Source of the DNA: Thiotrichales bacterium
GTDB taxonomy: Bacteria; Pseudomonadota; Gammaproteobacteria; UWMA-0217
Direction of reading: 5' to 3'
Length of the DNA: 6,829 nucleotides
Assembly: GCA_024763135.1 (NCBI GenBank)
Contig: JANTGD010000197.1
Coordinates: 1-6,829 of the forward strand
In this document: piece by piece, positions 5,276 through 6,829 of the stretch
Layout: every line of letters begins with the position of its first letter
Position numbering within the stretch: the first letter of the stretch is position 1
Translations under genes and position numbers: made by a program
The notes under the pieces: model-generated
Databases searched by the model: none
What the model was told of the DNA's origin: nothing
Seen by the model: only the letters and a program-made list of their open reading frames with translations

Positions 5276-5501
5276 TTCAAGTGCTCCTTGCATTCGGTGC
5301 TTGGCCCTGAATTCTAGCCTCGTTTTTCGCGCCGGTTTCGCGATGTAGTTCGCGTTGTTCAGGAAATATCGGCAAGGGATTCCAGTTTTTGCCTGAAAGG
5401 CCACATTGCGAGCTGATCGCCCTGATGCGCACGCTGCTGGTGTACGACGCGAACTTATTAACAGGTTGATAATTATTACATTTTTATAAAAGTAACGTTG
5501 C
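5276..5501 (-). promoter_or_regulatory. Spacer with an AT-rich patch, possible promoter region
   Basis: The gap between the beta-barrel gene and the downstream helical-protein gene holds an AT-rich patch (5455-5495) with the palindrome TTTTATAAAA (5482-5491), and TAGAAT in minus-strand sense (5311-5316), five of six matches to a -10 box, about 35 bases before the start of the downstream gene. I found no convincing -35 at the right distance and no strong terminator, so whether the two genes are co-transcribed is open. Confidence 0.25.
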
Positions 5502-6677
5502 TTAGAAATACAGAGCGAGCGCTAGCGTAAGAAAGTCGTCGTTGCGCAGTGCATCAATGGGGTCGCGGGCATTAATATGACTGAAGCTCTGACCTTCAAT
5601 AGTCAGTTTCCATCGCGCACCTAAACGACGGTTGGCCTCGACCCGGAGTGTGGTGGAACCGTAGTCCAGGTCAATCAGAGCGCCCGCGAGAATTTCGGAG
5701 CTTTGGGTATCGTTAAAAGCCCAACGCGTGCCTAAGAACAGATCATTTTGAAAATTGATCGGCGTCGCACGGTCATCATAGAGGTATTCCGCAAGCACGC
5801 CCAATTCCAGGCCCGCGTCTGTCAGTGCGGGCAGTGTGTACTCGAAGCCGCCAACCAGCGCCAGGAAATCCTTAGGTTCGGTGGCGCGGTAAATCATTTC
5901 CAGCTTGAGTAACCACGCGTCGAGCGTGCCTTGAAGGTCCAGCCCTATCTGCTGCATGAGGTAATACACGGGGACCAGCCGCTTGGAGCCCGAAGATCCA
6001 CGGGCTTCGAGCACCGGGTCGCGCGATGTGCCGTTGAAGTAGTGAATACCTAAATCCCAATAATCTAATATGCTGCGGCTTAGGCGTAGAGCATAATCCA
6101 CGTGTTGTGCAGCATCTTCACTTTCATATGCCGGGTGATCGCTGTCCACAACCAGGGGGCCGCGCAGTCGCCCGTGGGTACCGGGAAAACTGCGCTCGCG
6201 AAATCCTGGTAAGACATAAAATTCGAAATAATTCTCCCCTTGGCTAACGTTTGCCGCGATCATCGGCTGTCCGAATTTGTCTTCACCGTCGATATTTTCA
6301 ACCAGATCAGTTTGATTGATGGTGTCGACTAAATGGCGGGATTCTGTGACCCCCCAGTAAACCTTATCGATGCCGAATCGCCATTCCCAGTCCCCACCTG
6401 CCGCGAAGAGATAGAGTTCCCGCACGTCGGCATGTGTGCGTTCGCGGTCATGCTCGTCGGCGCGCGCAAACCCCTTGAATGTGAGGCTGAGATCGGGACC
6501 ACTGAGTTCCCGGTAATATTCCGGTTCGAACGACAAAGAGGGGTAATTGTTGCGCTGACCCGGGTAGGCACCGGCGTGAAAAAAGTGTTGGTTTTCAATG
6601 GCGAGGTGGCCGCTCCATTGTGCCTGCGCAGGCATGTAAAGCAGGCTCAGCAGCCCCCCAATCAGGATGCGTTTCAT
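5502..6677 (-). CDS. Uncharacterised outer-membrane beta-barrel (porin-like) protein
   Basis: A 391-residue exported protein. The N-terminus MKRILIGGLLSLLYMPAQA is a classic signal peptide with cleavage expected after Ala19 (AQA/QW). The mature chain is rich in alternating aromatic and polar residues, with many Trp, Tyr and Phe, Asp-rich turns, and a final strand LALALYF ending in phenylalanine, the signal recognised by the BAM machinery; so an outer-membrane barrel. Recognisable stretches include WRFGIDKVYWGVTESRHLVD, GQPMIAANVS, VLPGFRERSFPGTHGRLRG, LLAEYLYDDR-like VLAEYLYDDR and FQNDLFLGTRWAFND; I recall such motifs from uncharacterised gammaproteobacterial barrels but know no function. 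The start gives an intact signal peptide, but no clear ribosome site precedes it (only AAAGA). What passes through it is unknown. MtrB/DUF1302-type barrels are alternatives I cannot exclude. Confidence 0.85.
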   Translation of the reverse strand: MKRILIGGLLSLLYMPAQAQWSGHLAIENQHFFHAGAYPGQRNNYPSLSFEPEYYRELSGPDLSLTFKGFARADEHDRERTHADVRELYLFAAGGDWEWRFGIDKVYWGVTESRHLVDTINQTDLVENIDGEDKFGQPMIAANVSQGENYFEFYVLPGFRERSFPGTHGRLRGPLVVDSDHPAYESEDAAQHVDYALRLSRSILDYWDLGIHYFNGTSRDPVLEARGSSGSKRLVPVYYLMQQIGLDLQGTLDAWLLKLEMIYRATEPKDFLALVGGFEYTLPALTDAGLELGVLAEYLYDDRATPINFQNDLFLGTRWAFNDTQSSEILAGALIDLDYGSTTLRVEANRRLGARWKLTIEGQSFSHINARDPIDALRNDDFLTLALALYF

Positions 6678-6734
6678 GGTCTTTTGACTCAGTGGGGTGG
6701 ATCTTGGCGAGGTGCCGCGAAACAGGCCACGCGC

Positions 6735-6829
6735 CTAGTACCTCGTCCAGTTTAAAATGACGGACTCAGCGCTTTTGTGATGCTGCGCATCAAGGCGCAG
6801 TGCGCAGGCAATGGCAGCGTCCTTGGCAA
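6735..6829 (-). CDS. Possible C-terminal end of a gene entering from the right
   Basis: Reading inward from the window edge on the minus strand, one frame stays open for 30 codons, ending HHKSAESVILNWTRY and a TAG at 6735-6737. Codon endings are mostly G or C, as in the neighbouring genes. It would end 57 bases before the beta-barrel start, on the same strand, which fits an operon. Thirty open codons can easily arise by chance and I do not recognise the peptide, so this is tentative. Confidence 0.35.
   Translation of the reverse strand, partial: AKDAAIACALRLDAQHHKSAESVILNWTRY
6783..6800. repeat. Small GC hairpin near the right edge
   Basis: CTGCGC (6783-6788) pairs with GCGCAG (6795-6800) around ATCAAG. 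If the partial minus-strand frame is real, it lies inside coding sequence and probably has no role. Confidence 0.2.

Noticed and set aside
5276..5404. N-terminal extension of the helical protein to an ATG at 5404 (43 more residues).
   Set aside because: The ATG at 5275 has a strong AAGGAG at proper spacing; the extra residues are basic and low in family character, and the longer start has no better ribosome site.
5466..5490. Plus-strand TTGATA and TATAAA suggesting a promoter.
   Set aside because: The spacing is only 13 bases and there is no plus-strand gene downstream.
1..6829. CRISPR arrays, toxin-antitoxin pairs, transposase or phage genes.
   Set aside because: I looked for regularly spaced direct repeats and for such protein families on both strands and saw none.

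Overview
The window looks like chromosomal DNA of a gammaproteobacterium outside the Enterobacterales. The evidence is the left-half gene order gmk - rpoZ - spoT - ridA, which from memory is the order in Pseudomonas and relatives, and protein sequences that read as typical gammaproteobacterial Gmk, RpoZ, bifunctional SpoT and RidA. The right half encodes a Gram-negative outer-membrane beta-barrel. I cannot name the genus.

Layout. Bases 1-260 are a leader with small hairpins in front of gmk. The plus strand then carries gmk (guanylate kinase, 261-875), rpoZ (RNA polymerase omega, 937-1182), spoT (ppGpp hydrolase/synthetase, 1747-3870) and ridA (enamine/imine deaminase, 4032-4415). The order is ordinary, but 564 bases separate rpoZ from spoT, where Enterobacteria have only a few tens of bases. 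That spacer has no convincing gene. It holds a possible promoter, a three-helix junction, further hairpins, and an 11-bp hairpin just before the weak ribosome binding site and GTG start of spoT.

Between the convergent ends of ridA and the next minus-strand gene (4416-4792) lies the clearest non-coding element: a 163-bp hairpin-shaped inverted repeat with 18-bp perfect ends, 68-base ungapped arms and a TTCAA direct repeat on both sides. It looks like a miniature inverted-repeat element (MITE) or the relic of one. The ridA stop codon itself lies in a separate 10-bp inverted repeat.

The right half reads on the minus strand: a possible C-terminal end of a gene running in from beyond the window (6735-6829), an outer-membrane beta-barrel protein with a signal peptide (5502-6677), then a 160-residue helical protein (4793-5275) that resembles a CZB domain which has lost most of its zinc ligands.

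How the genes fit together: Gmk makes GDP, feeding GTP/GDP pools; SpoT makes and degrades (p)ppGpp from these nucleotides; omega forms part of one ppGpp site on RNA polymerase; RidA removes reactive enamines from amino-acid metabolism. The right-hand genes have no visible link to this and their pathway is unknown.
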